A DNA stretch of 64,000 bases from Streptomyces roseus (GCF_001044425.1 NZ_LFML01000006.1:1-64000); one strand, 5' to 3'. Shown: positions 1-9,159, counted from the first letter of the stretch. The notes: generated by a model not told the origin, from the sequence alone. Translations and numbers: made by a program.

Positions 1-629
1 GGTACCCGCGGCCGCCGCGCGGGCGCCCCGGGCGGGGCGGGCCGGGGCCGGCGGGAGCTGGCCCTTCAGGGGACCCCAGTCGTTGGGGTCCGGCACGCCG
101 GGCGGCAGCATCTGGCGGCGCTTGGGGGCATTGGGGTCGTGGGCCTCGCCCGGCTCCTTGGCCCCGGGCCACGCCTTCGCGACGCGCGCGGCCAGGACGA
201 AGTCCTTCCGCAGCGGGTGGCCCTCGAAGTTCTCCGGGAGGAGGAGGGGGACCAGGTGCGGGTGGTCCGTGAAGACCACGCCGAACATCTCGTGCGTCTC
301 GCGCTCGTGCCATTCCGCGCCCGCGTAGATCGCGACCGCGGAGGGCAGGGAGGGCGCCGAGTGCGGGACCGTCGTACGGAGCAGCAGGCGGCGTACGCGG
401 TGGTTCTCCAGGGAGACGACGTGCGCGCAGACGCGGAAGCCCGTCCCCGGCTCGTCCACCGCGCTCAGCCAGTCGAAGTACGTGCAGCCGAGCTTGTCCC
501 GGGCGATCTCCAGCGAGGGGACCCAGCTCCCGGGCGGCACGTCCACCGTCAGCACGTCGTAGGAGAGATCGGCCAGCGCCTCCGCGCCGAAGACCGTCGC
601 CACCGCGTCGGGGAGGGAGTCGTAGAGGT

Positions 630-633
<4 letters not shown>
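1..633 (-). CDS. nuoC2: NADH-quinone oxidoreductase subunit C, second nuo locus (3' end off the window)
   Basis: This is the 30-kDa (NuoC) subunit of the peripheral arm of a complex I-like enzyme, which helps hold the quinone-site module. The 211 visible codons contain the family signature around [14 protein letters not shown] and HPLRKDF. I chose the GTG start at 633 because it overlaps the nuoB2 stop as GTGA, a usual coupling arrangement here. After the NuoC core the protein continues as a Pro/Ala/Arg-rich tail ([13 protein letters not shown], then [12 protein letters not shown]) that is still open at position 1, so this copy is longer at the C terminus than the nuoC at 36810-37580. It also lacks the Asn-Gly N terminus of that copy. 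The family is certain; the partner subunits lie outside the window. Confidence 0.9.
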
Positions 634-1222
<589 letters not shown>

Positions 1223-1232
<10 letters not shown>

Positions 1233-1654
1233 TCGAGGACGCCCTTCTTGTACGCGTAGAGCAGGCCGACGGCCAGGAAGCCCAGGAAGACGAACATCTC
1301 CACGAGCGTGGTGGCGCCGTAGCCGGTGCCCGCGAACACCGTCGCCCACGGGAAGAGGAAGATCGAGTCGACGGCGAAGATGACGTAGAGGAACGCGTAC
1401 ACGTAGTAGCGGACCTGGGTGTGCGCCCAGCCCTCGCCGACGGGGTCCACGCCGCACTCGTACGTCAGCAGCTTCTCGGGGGTCGGGACGACCGGTCTCA
1501 GCAGGCGGCCCGCGCCGAACGCGACGGCCACGAAGAGCACACCGAGGACGGCCAGCAGGCCGACGACCGAATAACTCCGGAAATAGTCCGCTGCGAGCAC
1601 GGTTACGGTCGATACCGTCGGGTCGGGCACGTCCGTTCCTCGCTCCTTGGCCAC
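1223..1654 (-). CDS. nuoA2: NADH-quinone oxidoreductase subunit A, second nuo locus
   Basis: A 143-residue membrane subunit (NuoA) with three hydrophobic segments, roughly residues 30-50, 83-103 and 115-135. The family hallmark YECGVDP and the [17 protein letters not shown] stretch are clear. It is the first gene of the second nuo locus and is transcribed away from the sensor kinase at 1779; the 124-bp gap between them must hold both promoters. The start used is [10 protein letters not shown] at 1654; a GTG a few codons in (VPDPTVS) is also possible. The 119-residue NuoA at 38147 is a separate copy. Confidence 0.92.
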
Positions 1655-1702
1655 TGTCGATGATCTGGTACGGACGGGAGTCTAGGGCCTGGTCCGCACA
1701 GG

Positions 1703-1716
1703 GTGGGGTTATCCCC
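1703..1716. promoter_or_regulatory. GTGGGGTTATCCCC element before sensor kinase 1
   Basis: The 14-mer GTGGGGTTATCCCC ends 62 bp before the ATG of the first kinase. Its core is an inverted repeat, GGGG-TTAT-CCCC. The same 14-mer recurs before the second kinase at 3096-3109, 63 bp before its start. Equal spacing before two paralogues points to a shared promoter or operator element. Which protein binds it is not known from the sequence; the NarL-type regulator at 4662 is the obvious candidate. It lies between divergent genes, so it could also affect nuoA2. Confidence 0.55.
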
Positions 1717-1778
1717 CGTTTACAGCGGCCCGGCTGCCCCATGGCAGCGGCGGACCGGGATTTGGCACGCTGGGCCGC

Positions 1779-2984
1779 ATGACCGCGCCCATACAAGCCT
1801 CCCACCCCGGTCCCGATCGTGACCGGCCGCCGCCCGTACGCCCCGCTCTGGGGGCCGTGGCATGGAAAGAGACCGTCCATCTGCTGGGCAATCTGCCGCT
1901 CGCGCTCGTCGGTTTCGTCTACACGGTGACCATGGTGGCGACCGCGGGCGGACTGTCCGTGACCGCGATCGGCCTTCCGCTGCTCGCGGTCGGTCTGTTC
2001 GGCTCCCGCCTGTTGGGACGGCTGGAGCGGGCGCGGGCGCGCGTGCTCCTGGGCGTACGGGTGGAGGAGCCGTCCCCGCTGCCGGGGCCGGGGCGGGCCG
2101 GCGGGTTCTTCCCCTGGCTGTGGGCGGGCGTGAAGGACCCGGTGGGCTGGCGCTCCGTGCTGTACGCGCTGGTCCGGCTGCCGTGGGGGCTCCTGACGTT
2201 CATGGTGGCGCTGGTGGGGCTGCTGGTGCTGTGGCCGGTGCTGCCGTACGTGGTGCGGTGGCTGTCGAACGTGGACCGGCTGATGGTGCGGGGGCTGCTG
2301 TCGCCCTCGGACGAGCTGGAGCGGCGGATCGCGGAGCTGGAGTCCGACCGGGGGGTGGTGGTGGACACGGCCGCCGCCGACCTGCGGCGCATCGAGCGGG
2401 ACCTGCACGACGGGGCGCAGGCGCGGCTGGTGGCGCTGGCGATGGGGCTGGGCCTGGCGAAGGAGAAGCTGCTGGAGGATCCGGACGCGGCGGCCGTGAT
2501 GGTCGACGAGGCGCACGGGGAAGTGAAGCTGGCCCTGCAGGAACTGCGGGATCTGGCGCGGGGGATCCATCCGGCGGTGCTGACGGACCGGGGGTTGGAC
2601 GCCGCGCTGTCGGCGGTGGCCTCCCGATGCGTGGTGCCGGTGAAGGTGGCGGTGGATCTGGCGGAGCGGCCCGCGGCCGCGATCGAGGGGATCGCGTACT
2701 TCACCGTCTCGGAGCTGCTGCAGAACGTGAGCAAGCACGCGGGGGCGCGGACGGCGAGCGTGGAGGTCCGGCGGAGCGCCGGGTCCCCTCCCGCTGCGGC
2801 CCGGCTGCTGATCCGGGTCTCGGACGACGGTCGGGGCGGGGCCGCTGTGGGGGCCGGGTCGGGACTCGCGGGGCTGGCGGAGCGGCTGCGGGCCGTGGAC
2901 GGGGTGTTCGCGGTCGACTCCCCCGAGGGCCGGGGGACGGTGGTGACGGCGGAGCTGCCGTGGCGCGGGCGCGCTGAGCACTGA
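1779..2984 (+). CDS. sensor histidine kinase, NarL/HisKA_3 type (kinase 1)
   Basis: A 401-residue membrane sensor kinase that should autophosphorylate and pass phosphate to a response regulator, most likely the one at 4662-5333. Residues 35-75 and 130-160 form paired hydrophobic segments of the actinobacterial Sensor domain type. The dimerisation/phosphoacceptor helix has [16 protein letters not shown] with His about 210. The ATPase domain shows an N box ([12 protein letters not shown], about 309-320) and a G box (SDDGRGG, about 347). The short linker between the membrane segments leaves almost nothing outside the cell, so it may sense membrane or internal cues. The C-terminal half is nearly identical to the next gene, a tandem duplication. 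Confidence 0.9.
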   Translation: MTAPIQASHPGPDRDRPPPVRPALGAVAWKETVHLLGNLPLALVGFVYTVTMVATAGGLSVTAIGLPLLAVGLFGSRLLGRLERARARVLLGVRVEEPSPLPGPGRAGGFFPWLWAGVKDPVGWRSVLYALVRLPWGLLTFMVALVGLLVLWPVLPYVVRWLSNVDRLMVRGLLSPSDELERRIAELESDRGVVVDTAAADLRRIERDLHDGAQARLVALAMGLGLAKEKLLEDPDAAAVMVDEAHGEVKLALQELRDLARGIHPAVLTDRGLDAALSAVASRCVVPVKVAVDLAERPAAAIEGIAYFTVSELLQNVSKHAGARTASVEVRRSAGSPPAAARLLIRVSDDGRGGAAVGAGSGLAGLAERLRAVDGVFAVDSPEGRGTVVTAELPWRGRAEH

Positions 2985-3006
2985 GCCGTCGGCTCCGCCG
3001 TGGATC

Positions 3007-3051
3007 GGGATCCCCGTCCGGAACGGGGGTCCCGTCCGGAACGGGGATCCC
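3007..3051. repeat. nested inverted and tandem repeat after kinase 1
   Basis: Outer arms GGGATCCCCGT (3007-3017) and ACGGGGATCCC (3041-3051) are perfectly complementary, and inside them the unit CCCGTCCGGAACGGGG occurs twice in tandem. It lies 22 bp after the kinase 1 stop. As RNA it can fold as one long hairpin or two short ones, so it probably ends or attenuates the kinase 1 transcript. There is no U tract. Confidence 0.5.
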
Positions 3052-3094
3052 GCAAGGGACGGAGCAGCGGTCCAGGCGGGCTGGATCGGAAGGT

Positions 3095-3112
3095 GGTGGG
3101 GTTATCCCCACC
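3095..3112. promoter_or_regulatory. GGTGGGG-TTAT-CCCCACC element before sensor kinase 2
   Basis: A perfect 7-bp inverted repeat with a TTAT centre, 60 bp before the ATG at 3173. It contains the same 14-mer found at 1703-1716 before the paralogous kinase 1. An ATG at 3113 abuts the element and would place it at the start codon; the matched spacing instead favours 3173 as the true start. Confidence 0.55.
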
Positions 3113-3172
3113 ATGGGGACGCCTACCCGCCCGATGGTTTCGCGGGGGGCCGGGCGCGAGGGTGGGGTTGTC

Positions 3173-4486
3173 ATGGGAGATACGGGAAGGGCGGGCCGGG
3201 ATATGGGTTTCGGGCGAGCGTTGCGGGCCCCCGTGGAGGGGCGGACCTGGCGGGAGTTCGGGTATCTCCTGCTCGGGCTGCCGCTGAGCGTCTTCTACTT
3301 CTCGCTCGCGGTCACCGGCGTCAGTCTCGGCGCCGGGCTGCTGGTCACCTTCCTCGGGGTCCCGGTGCTCGCCGGGGTGCTCGCCATGTGCCGGGGGTTC
3401 GGCCGGGTCGAGCGGGGCCGGGCGCGGGTCATGCTCGGCGTCGACATCGCGGAGCCGGCGCCCGTCCGGGCGCGCAAGCGGGGCGCGCTGGCCGCCATGG
3501 GGGCCCTGCTCAAGAGCGGCAGTGCCTGGCGGCACGTCCTGTACTCCGTGATCCACCTCCCCTGGGCCGTCTTCGCCTTCACCCTGGCACTGGTGTTCTG
3601 GACGTACGGGTGGGCGTTCCTCCTGTACCCCGTCTGGTTCTGGGTCTTCCCGGCCTACACGGACATGCCCGGGCTCCAGCTCTTCCAGAACGACGACCAC
3701 ACCTTCTACCTCGACTCCCCCGCCGAGATCGCCCTCGCCTGCCTGGTCGGACTGGCCTTCACCCTGGCCACGCCCTGGGTGGTGCGGGCCCTGACCACCG
3801 TGGACCGCGTCCTCATCGCCGGACTGCTCGGCCCCTCGCGCCTCGACGACCGCGTCACCGAGCTGGAGTCGGACCGCGGGGTCGTCATCGACACCGCCGC
3901 CGCCGACCTGCGCCGCATCGAGCGCGACCTGCACGACGGGGCGCAGGCCCGCCTGGTGGCCTTGGCCATGGACCTCGGACTGGCGAAGGAGAAGCTGGCC
4001 GAGGACCCGCAAGCGGCCGCCCGCATGGTGGACGAGGCGCACGGAGAGGTGAAGGTCGCCCTCCAGGAGCTGCGCGACCTCGCCCGCGGGATCCATCCGG
4101 CGGTACTGACCGACCGCGGTCTGGACGCGGCACTGTCCTCGGTGGCCTCCCGCTGCGCGGTGCCGGTACGGGTGTCCGCGGATCTGCCGGACCGGCCCGC
4201 GGCCGCGATCGAGGGGATCGCGTACTTCACCGTCTCGGAGCTGCTCCAGAACATCAGCAAGCACTCCGGGGCCCGGACGGCGAGCGTGGACGTGTGGAAG
4301 TCCGGGGACCGGCTGCTGATCCAGGTCGTGGACGACGGCCGCGGCGGTGCGCGCGGCGACGGCTCCGGCACCGGGCTGGCCGGTCTCACCGAGCGGCTGG
4401 ACGCGGTGGACGGGGTGCTGGTCGTGGATTCCCCGGCCGGTGACGGCACCACCGTGACCGCCGAGCTGCCCTGGCGCTCCCGGTAG
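3173..4486 (+). CDS. sensor histidine kinase, NarL/HisKA_3 type (kinase 2)
   Basis: A 437-residue paralogue of kinase 1 with the same membrane Sensor domain, phosphoacceptor helix ([11 protein letters not shown], His about 254) and HATPase domain (SELLQNISKHSG, VDDGRGG). The kinase half matches kinase 1 nearly residue for residue, while the input half differs. Between its membrane segments kinase 2 has about 45 extra residues, including YTDMPGLQLFQNDDHTFYL, which should be exposed outside the cell and may bind a signal. The start at 3173 is preferred over the ATG at 3113 because it restores the spacing to the upstream element seen in kinase 1. Both kinases probably feed the single regulator that follows. 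Confidence 0.88.
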   Translation: MGDTGRAGRDMGFGRALRAPVEGRTWREFGYLLLGLPLSVFYFSLAVTGVSLGAGLLVTFLGVPVLAGVLAMCRGFGRVERGRARVMLGVDIAEPAPVRARKRGALAAMGALLKSGSAWRHVLYSVIHLPWAVFAFTLALVFWTYGWAFLLYPVWFWVFPAYTDMPGLQLFQNDDHTFYLDSPAEIALACLVGLAFTLATPWVVRALTTVDRVLIAGLLGPSRLDDRVTELESDRGVVIDTAAADLRRIERDLHDGAQARLVALAMDLGLAKEKLAEDPQAAARMVDEAHGEVKVALQELRDLARGIHPAVLTDRGLDAALSSVASRCAVPVRVSADLPDRPAAAIEGIAYFTVSELLQNISKHSGARTASVDVWKSGDRLLIQVVDDGRGGARGDGSGTGLAGLTERLDAVDGVLVVDSPAGDGTTVTAELPWRSR

Positions 4487-4519
4487 TCCGGTTCCGGCGG
4501 TCCGGTTTCGGCGGTCCGC
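4487..4519 (+). repeat. short GC tandem repeat between kinase 2 and the response regulator
   Basis: About two and a half copies of a 14-bp unit (GTCCGGTTCCGGCG / GTCCGGTTTCGGCG / GTCCGCC) follow the kinase 2 stop directly. No coding or clear regulatory role is visible. The rest of the 175-bp gap to the regulator has no gene. Confidence 0.4.
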
Positions 4520-4661
4520 CCCCCTCCGTCCCCGGTGGGCCCGCCGGCGGCTCCCGCGTACGCCTCATCCGATGATCCCCACCCGCCTCCATTCGGCCCC
4601 CGGGCTGGGATGCTTGGCCCGTCAGGTACATCGGACGACGTGGACTCGGGAGCTGCTGGAC

Positions 4662-5333
4662 GTGGAAGACAGGGTGCGGGTGGTCATCGCCGAGGATTCA
4701 GTGCTGCTGCGCGAGGGCCTGACCCGGTTGCTGACCGACCGGGGGCATGACGTCGTGGCCGGCGTCGGGGACGCGGAAGCCCTGATCAAGACGGTGGCGG
4801 AGCTGGCCGCCGAGGATGCGCTGCCGGATGTGGTGGTGGCCGACGTACGGATGCCGCCGACCCACACCGACGAGGGGGTACGGGCGGCCGTGCGGCTGCG
4901 GCGCGAACATCCCGGGATAGGCGTGCTCGTGCTGTCGCAGTACGTGGAGGAGCAGTACGCCACCGAACTGCTGGCCGGTTCCAGTACCGGGGTGGGGTAT
5001 CTCCTCAAGGACCGGGTGGCCGACGTGCGCGAGTTCCTGGACGCCGTCGTGCGCGTGGCCCGGGGCGGGACCGCCCTGGACCCGGAGGTGGTCGCGCAGC
5101 TGCTCGGCCGCAGCAGGAAGCAGGACGTGCTGGCGGGGCTGACCCCGCGCGAGCGCGAGGTGCTGGGCCTGATGGCCGAGGGGCGGACCAATTCGGCCGT
5201 GGCCAAGCAGCTCGTGGTCAGCGACGGGGCGGTGGAGAAGCACGTCAGCAACATCTTCATGAAGCTCGGGCTGTCGCCCAGCGACGGCGACCACCGGCGC
5301 GTTCTGGCCGTTCTCACCTATCTGCGCTCTTGA
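4662..5333 (+). CDS. response regulator, NarL/FixJ family
   Basis: A 223-residue two-component regulator. The receiver domain begins VRVVIAEDSVLLREG, with the phosphoacceptor Asp in VVVADVRMPP (about residue 61) and the conserved Lys in LLKDR. The C-terminal LuxR-type helix-turn-helix reads LTPREREVLGLMAEGRTN and SDGAVEKHVSNIFMKLGL. I chose the GTG at 4662 because the receiver fold starts a few residues later; the open frame upstream has no family character. It follows the two kinases on the same strand and is their likely common partner. Its DNA targets cannot be read from the sequence, but the GGGGTTATCCCC elements are candidates. Confidence 0.9.
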   Translation: MEDRVRVVIAEDSVLLREGLTRLLTDRGHDVVAGVGDAEALIKTVAELAAEDALPDVVVADVRMPPTHTDEGVRAAVRLRREHPGIGVLVLSQYVEEQYATELLAGSSTGVGYLLKDRVADVREFLDAVVRVARGGTALDPEVVAQLLGRSRKQDVLAGLTPREREVLGLMAEGRTNSAVAKQLVVSDGAVEKHVSNIFMKLGLSPSDGDHRRVLAVLTYLRS

Positions 5334-5349
5334 CCGGAAGACCGGGGCA

Positions 5350-5383
5350 TTGATCAAAACCTTGATCAACTGACACCCTGTCA
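5350..5383. promoter_or_regulatory. triple palindrome upstream of korAB
   Basis: Two exact TTGATCAA palindromes (5350-5357 and 5362-5369) lie 12 bp centre to centre, followed at once by TGACA-CCC-TGTCA (5371-5383). This is AT-rich for the region and starts 16 bp after the regulator stop and about 230 bp before korA. It looks like a cluster of operator sites, but no known regulator consensus could be assigned. It may control korAB. Confidence 0.4.
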
Positions 5384-5457
5384 GGTGAGGCGTTCCCTCG
5401 CCCGGCCGCACGGGGCTCGCACCATTTCTGCACGGCACGAAATCTCGGAATCTCTCG

Positions 5458-5491
5458 GAATCCCGTGGACCCGCGTCATCCCACGGGATTC
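5458..5491. promoter_or_regulatory. 11-bp inverted repeat in the korA leader
   Basis: GAATCCCGTGG (5458-5468) pairs perfectly with CCACGGGATTC (5481-5491) around a 12-nt loop. Just before it ATCTCGGAAT-type repeats occur (5441-5461). It could be the terminator of the regulator gene, 125 bp upstream, or an operator or hairpin in the korA leader. Confidence 0.4.
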
Positions 5492-5613
5492 TCTCGACAG
5501 ACCGCCGCGGACGACGGTCCAGAATACGAGCGTCCCCCAGGGATGGCCGCCCCTGCCGACGTAGGGTTGACCTTGGGAACGGGAACGCCACGCCTCGAAG
5601 GAGGTCCAGTTCA

Positions 5614-7557
5614 GTGACCAGCCAGGTCAGTAGTCCAGCCGAGCAGGCCGACGGGGCCGAAGGTGCCGTAGTCGGCGAACAGCGGACCCCCCGGGCTCCG
5701 GGGGGCAAGGAAGTACGCCGTCTGGACCGGGTGATCATCCGCTTCGCGGGTGACTCGGGCGACGGCATGCAGCTCACCGGTGACCGCTTCACCTCCGAGA
5801 CGGCCTCCTTCGGGAACGACCTCTCCACCCTGCCGAACTTCCCGGCCGAGATCCGCGCCCCCGCCGGCACCCTGCCGGGCGTGTCGTCGTTCCAGCTGCA
5901 TTTCGCCGATCACGACATCCTGACGCCGGGCGACGCCCCGAACGTCCTGGTCGCGATGAATCCGGCGGCGCTGAAGGCGAACATCGCGGACGTCCCGCGC
6001 GGCGCCGAGATCATCATCAACACCGATGAATTCACCAAGCGCCCGATGGCGAAAGTGGGCTACGAGACCTCGCCCCTGGAAGACGGCTCGCTGGGCGCCT
6101 ACAACATCCACCCGGTGCCCCTGACCACGCTGACCGTGGAGGCGCTGAAGGACTTCGGGCTCTCCCGCAAGGAGGCCGAGCGCAGCAAGAACATGTTCGC
6201 GCTGGGGCTGCTGAGCTGGATGTACCACCGGCCCACCGAGGGCACGGAGAACTTCCTGCGGCAGAAGTTCGCGAAGAAGCCCGACATCGCCGAGGCGAAC
6301 GTGGCCGCGTTCCGCGCCGGCTGGAACTTCGGCGAGACGACCGAGGACTTCGCGGTCTCGTACGAGGTCGCCCCGGCGACCCGCGCCTTCCCAACGGGCA
6401 CCTACCGCAACATCTCCGGGAACCTGGCCCTCTCGTACGGCCTGATCACGGCGAGCCGGCAGGCCGATCTGCCGCTCTACCTGGGCTCCTACCCGATCAC
6501 CCCGGCCTCGGACATCCTGCACGAGCTCAGCAAGCACAAGAACTTCGGCGTACGGACCTTCCAGGCCGAGGACGAGATCGCCGGCATCGGCGCGGCGCTC
6601 GGCGCGGCCTTCGGCGGCGCCCTCGGCGTGACCACCACCTCCGGCCCCGGCGTGGCCCTGAAGTCCGAGACGATCGGCCTGGCGGTCTCCCTGGAGCTGC
6701 CGCTGCTGATCGTGGACATCCAGCGGGGCGGCCCGTCGACGGGGCTGCCGACCAAGACGGAGCAGGCGGACCTGCTCCAGGCCATGTACGGGCGCAACGG
6801 CGAGGCCCCGGTCCCGATCGTTGCCCCGCGGACGCCGGCCGACTGCTTCGACGCCGCCATCGACGCCGCGCGGATCGCGCTGACGTACCGGACCCCGGTG
6901 TTCCTCCTCTCCGACGGGTACCTCGCCAACGGCTCCGAGCCCTGGCGGATCCCGGACGTCGCCGACCTTCCCGATCTGAAGGTCCAGTTCGCCTCCGGGC
7001 CGAACCAGCGGCTCGCGGACGGCACCGAGGTGTTCTGGCCGTTCAAGCGGGACCCGCAGACCCTGGCCCGCCCGTGGGCCGTCCCGGGCACGCCCGGGCT
7101 CGAACACCGCATCGGCGGCATCGAGAAGCAGGACGGCACCGGCAACATCTCGTACGACCCGGCCAACCACGACTTCATGGTCCGCACCCGCCAGGCCAAG
7201 ATCGACGGCATCCGCGTCCCCGACCTGGACGTCGACGATCCGGACGGGGCCCGGACACTCGTCCTGGGCTGGGGCTCCACCTACGGCCCCATCACCGCCG
7301 CCGTCCGCCGCCTGCGGGCCGCCGCCACCCCCGTCGCCCAGGCCCACCTGCGCCATCTCAACCCGTTCCCGAGGAATCTCGGGGAGGTCCTGAAGCGTTA
7401 CGACAAGGTAGTGGTGCCGGAGATGAACCTCGGGCAGCTCGCCACCCTGATCCGGGCGAAGTACCTGGTCGACGCCCAGTCGTACACCCAGGTCAACGGA
7501 ATGCCGTTCAAGGCCGAGCAGCTCGCGAAGGTTCTCGAGGAGGCCATCAATGACTGA
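5614..7557 (+). CDS. korA: 2-oxoacid:ferredoxin oxidoreductase, fused gamma-alpha subunit
   Basis: A 647-residue subunit of an enzyme that oxidatively decarboxylates a 2-oxoacid (probably 2-oxoglutarate) with CoA and passes electrons to ferredoxin. The N-terminal gamma domain has IRFAGDSGDGMQLTGDRF. The alpha domain follows from about residue 265 with the YPITP motif, QAEDEIAGIGAALGAA and a transketolase-like C domain. A strong ribosome site (GAAGGAGGTC) precedes the GTG start. Its stop lies 8 bp inside korB, so the subunits are made together. No delta ferredoxin domain is fused, so a separate ferredoxin must serve. In aerobic actinobacteria such enzymes can work beside or instead of 2-oxoglutarate dehydrogenase. 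Confidence 0.95.
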   Translation: MTSQVSSPAEQADGAEGAVVGEQRTPRAPGGKEVRRLDRVIIRFAGDSGDGMQLTGDRFTSETASFGNDLSTLPNFPAEIRAPAGTLPGVSSFQLHFADHDILTPGDAPNVLVAMNPAALKANIADVPRGAEIIINTDEFTKRPMAKVGYETSPLEDGSLGAYNIHPVPLTTLTVEALKDFGLSRKEAERSKNMFALGLLSWMYHRPTEGTENFLRQKFAKKPDIAEANVAAFRAGWNFGETTEDFAVSYEVAPATRAFPTGTYRNISGNLALSYGLITASRQADLPLYLGSYPITPASDILHELSKHKNFGVRTFQAEDEIAGIGAALGAAFGGALGVTTTSGPGVALKSETIGLAVSLELPLLIVDIQRGGPSTGLPTKTEQADLLQAMYGRNGEAPVPIVAPRTPADCFDAAIDAARIALTYRTPVFLLSDGYLANGSEPWRIPDVADLPDLKVQFASGPNQRLADGTEVFWPFKRDPQTLARPWAVPGTPGLEHRIGGIEKQDGTGNISYDPANHDFMVRTRQAKIDGIRVPDLDVDDPDGARTLVLGWGSTYGPITAAVRRLRAAATPVAQAHLRHLNPFPRNLGEVLKRYDKVVVPEMNLGQLATLIRAKYLVDAQSYTQVNGMPFKAEQLAKVLEEAIND

Positions 7558-8617
7558 GGTGACCGACGCCCCCCATCTGCTCTCCCTCGTGCCGAAGGCC
7601 GAGGCGAAGCAGTCGATGAAGGACTTCAAGTCGGACCAGGAGGTCCGCTGGTGTCCCGGGTGCGGTGACTACGCGGTACTGGCAGCCGTACAGGGCTTCA
7701 TGCCGGAGCTGGGACTCGCGAAGGAGAACATCGTCTTCGTCTCCGGGATCGGCTGCTCCTCGCGTTTCCCGTACTACATGAACACGTACGGGATGCACTC
7801 GACCCACGGCCGTGCCCCGGCCATCGCCACGGGCCTGGCCACCTCCCGCCGCGACCTGTCGGTGTGGGTGGTCACCGGCGACGGCGACGCGCTCTCCATC
7901 GGCGGGAACCACCTGATCCACGCACTGCGCCGCAACGTCAACCTGAAGATCCTGCTGTTCAACAACCGGATCTACGGGCTGACCAAGGGCCAGTACTCGC
8001 CGACCAGCGAGGTCGGCAAGATCACCAAATCCACCCCCATGGGCTCGCTCGACGCGCCCTTCAACCCCGTCTCACTGGCGCTCGGCGCCGAGGCCACCTT
8101 CGTCGCCCGGACCGTCGACTCCGACCGCAAGCACCTCACCGAGGTCCTGCGCGCCGCCGCCGACCACCAGGGCACAGCGCTCGTGGAGATCTACCAGAAC
8201 TGCAACATCTTCAACGACGGCGCCTTCGAGGTCCTGAAGGACAACGCGCAGGCCCAGGAGGCGGTGATCCGCCTGGAGCACGGGCAGCCGATCCGCTTCG
8301 GCACCGACGGCCACAAGGGCGTCGTACGCGACCACGGCACCGGGGAGCTGGAGGTCGTGGACGTGACCCCCGAGAACGAGTCCCGGATCCTCGTCCACGA
8401 CGCGCACGGCGCCGGCCCGACCACCGCCTTCGCCCTCTCCCGCCTCGCCGACCCGCACACCCTGCACCAGACGCCCATCGGGGTCTTCCGCAGCGTGGAG
8501 CGGCCGGTCTACGACACGCTGATGGCCGAGCAGCTCGACCAGGCCGTCGACGCCAAGGGCAAGGGCGATCTCAGCACCCTCCTCGCCGGCAGCGACACCT
8601 GGACGGTCGTCGGCTGA
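7550..8617 (+). CDS. korB: 2-oxoacid:ferredoxin oxidoreductase, beta subunit
   Basis: The 355-residue catalytic beta subunit that holds thiamine diphosphate and one 4Fe-4S cluster. Cluster Cys residues are visible at about 35 and 38 (WCPGCGDY), 69 (GIGCSS) and 218 (YQNCNIF). The cofactor loop is GDGDALSIGGNH with the downstream NNRIYGLTKGQ. The ATG overlaps the end of korA by 8 bp. Substrate cannot be proved from sequence; 2-oxoglutarate is inferred from the fused korA type usual in actinobacteria. The pair lies close to a second nuo locus, a possible electron acceptor system. Confidence 0.95.
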   Translation: MTEVTDAPHLLSLVPKAEAKQSMKDFKSDQEVRWCPGCGDYAVLAAVQGFMPELGLAKENIVFVSGIGCSSRFPYYMNTYGMHSTHGRAPAIATGLATSRRDLSVWVVTGDGDALSIGGNHLIHALRRNVNLKILLFNNRIYGLTKGQYSPTSEVGKITKSTPMGSLDAPFNPVSLALGAEATFVARTVDSDRKHLTEVLRAAADHQGTALVEIYQNCNIFNDGAFEVLKDNAQAQEAVIRLEHGQPIRFGTDGHKGVVRDHGTGELEVVDVTPENESRILVHDAHGAGPTTAFALSRLADPHTLHQTPIGVFRSVERPVYDTLMAEQLDQAVDAKGKGDLSTLLAGSDTWTVVG

Positions 8618-8638
8618 TCCCCACCCCGCAGGCCGGCC

Positions 8639-8667
8639 GGCCCGGAGCCCCTCAGGAGCTCCGGGCC
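8639..8667. terminator. bidirectional terminator between korB and hxlR-type gene
   Basis: Perfect 10-bp stem GGCCCGGAGC / GCTCCGGGCC with a 9-nt loop between two convergent genes. It includes the last codons of the HxlR-type gene. It should end both transcripts. Confidence 0.65.
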
Positions 8668-9041
8668 TCGTCGTACGCGGCCCGGGCCGCCTGGACGTCG
8701 GCGGTGCGCCGCTCGGTCCAGCGGGCGAGGGCGTACACCTGCTCGGCGGCCTCGCGCCCGAGCGCGGTCAGCGAGTAGTCGACGCGCGGCGGGATCACGG
8801 GCTTGGCGTCCCGCAGCAGGAATCCGTCGCGCTCCAGCGTCTGGAGGGTCTGGGCCAGCATCTTCTCGCTGACGCCGCCCACCTCCCGGCGCAGTTCGCT
8901 GAATCGGTACGAGCGCTCGACGAGCGCGGCCAGCACCAGGACCCCCCACCGGCTGGTGACGTGCTCCAGGACGCCGCGTGAGGGGCACATCGGGGCCTTC
9001 ACGTTCACGGCCGGCACGGTCGGCTGCTCACTTACTTCCAT
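8652..9041 (-). CDS. HxlR-family winged-helix regulator
   Basis: A 129-residue MarR-like regulator of the HxlR family. The core runs from CPSRGVLEHVTSRWGVLVL through FSELRREVGGVSEKMLAQTL to the wing region DYSLTALGRE. HxlR proteins often sense electrophiles, aldehydes or redox state through a Cys near the N terminus, and a single Cys is present at the usual place (about residue 19). It is transcribed away from the NAD(P)-binding oxidoreductase at 9160, with a palindrome in the gap, so it very probably controls that gene and itself. Confidence 0.9.
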   Translation of the reverse strand: MEVSEQPTVPAVNVKAPMCPSRGVLEHVTSRWGVLVLAALVERSYRFSELRREVGGVSEKMLAQTLQTLERDGFLLRDAKPVIPPRVDYSLTALGREAAEQVYALARWTERRTADVQAARAAYDEARSS

Positions 9042-9045
9042 ACCA

Positions 9046-9068
9046 GTACCTTACTTTGAAGTGGGTAC
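9046..9068. promoter_or_regulatory. likely HxlR operator
   Basis: The imperfect palindrome has arms GTACC (9046-9050) and GGTAC (9064-9068), with further symmetry inside (TTACTTT against AAGTG). It lies 5 bp before the regulator's ATG and about 90 bp before the oxidoreductase. AT-rich GTAC-type palindromes of about 20 bp in divergent gaps are usual for HxlR-family operators. Assignment to this regulator is inference. Confidence 0.5.
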
Positions 9069-9159
9069 TTACGAAAGGTTAGCGCTCTCCCTAGGGTGGT
9101 GGCATATCCCGAAGCCGGACATGGCCCACGCCAGACGTGGCCCACGCAAGGAGCGCACC

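Noticed and set aside
3113..3172. Upstream in-frame ATG for kinase 2
   Set aside because: It abuts the conserved palindrome, has no ribosome site and breaks the spacing shared with kinase 1.
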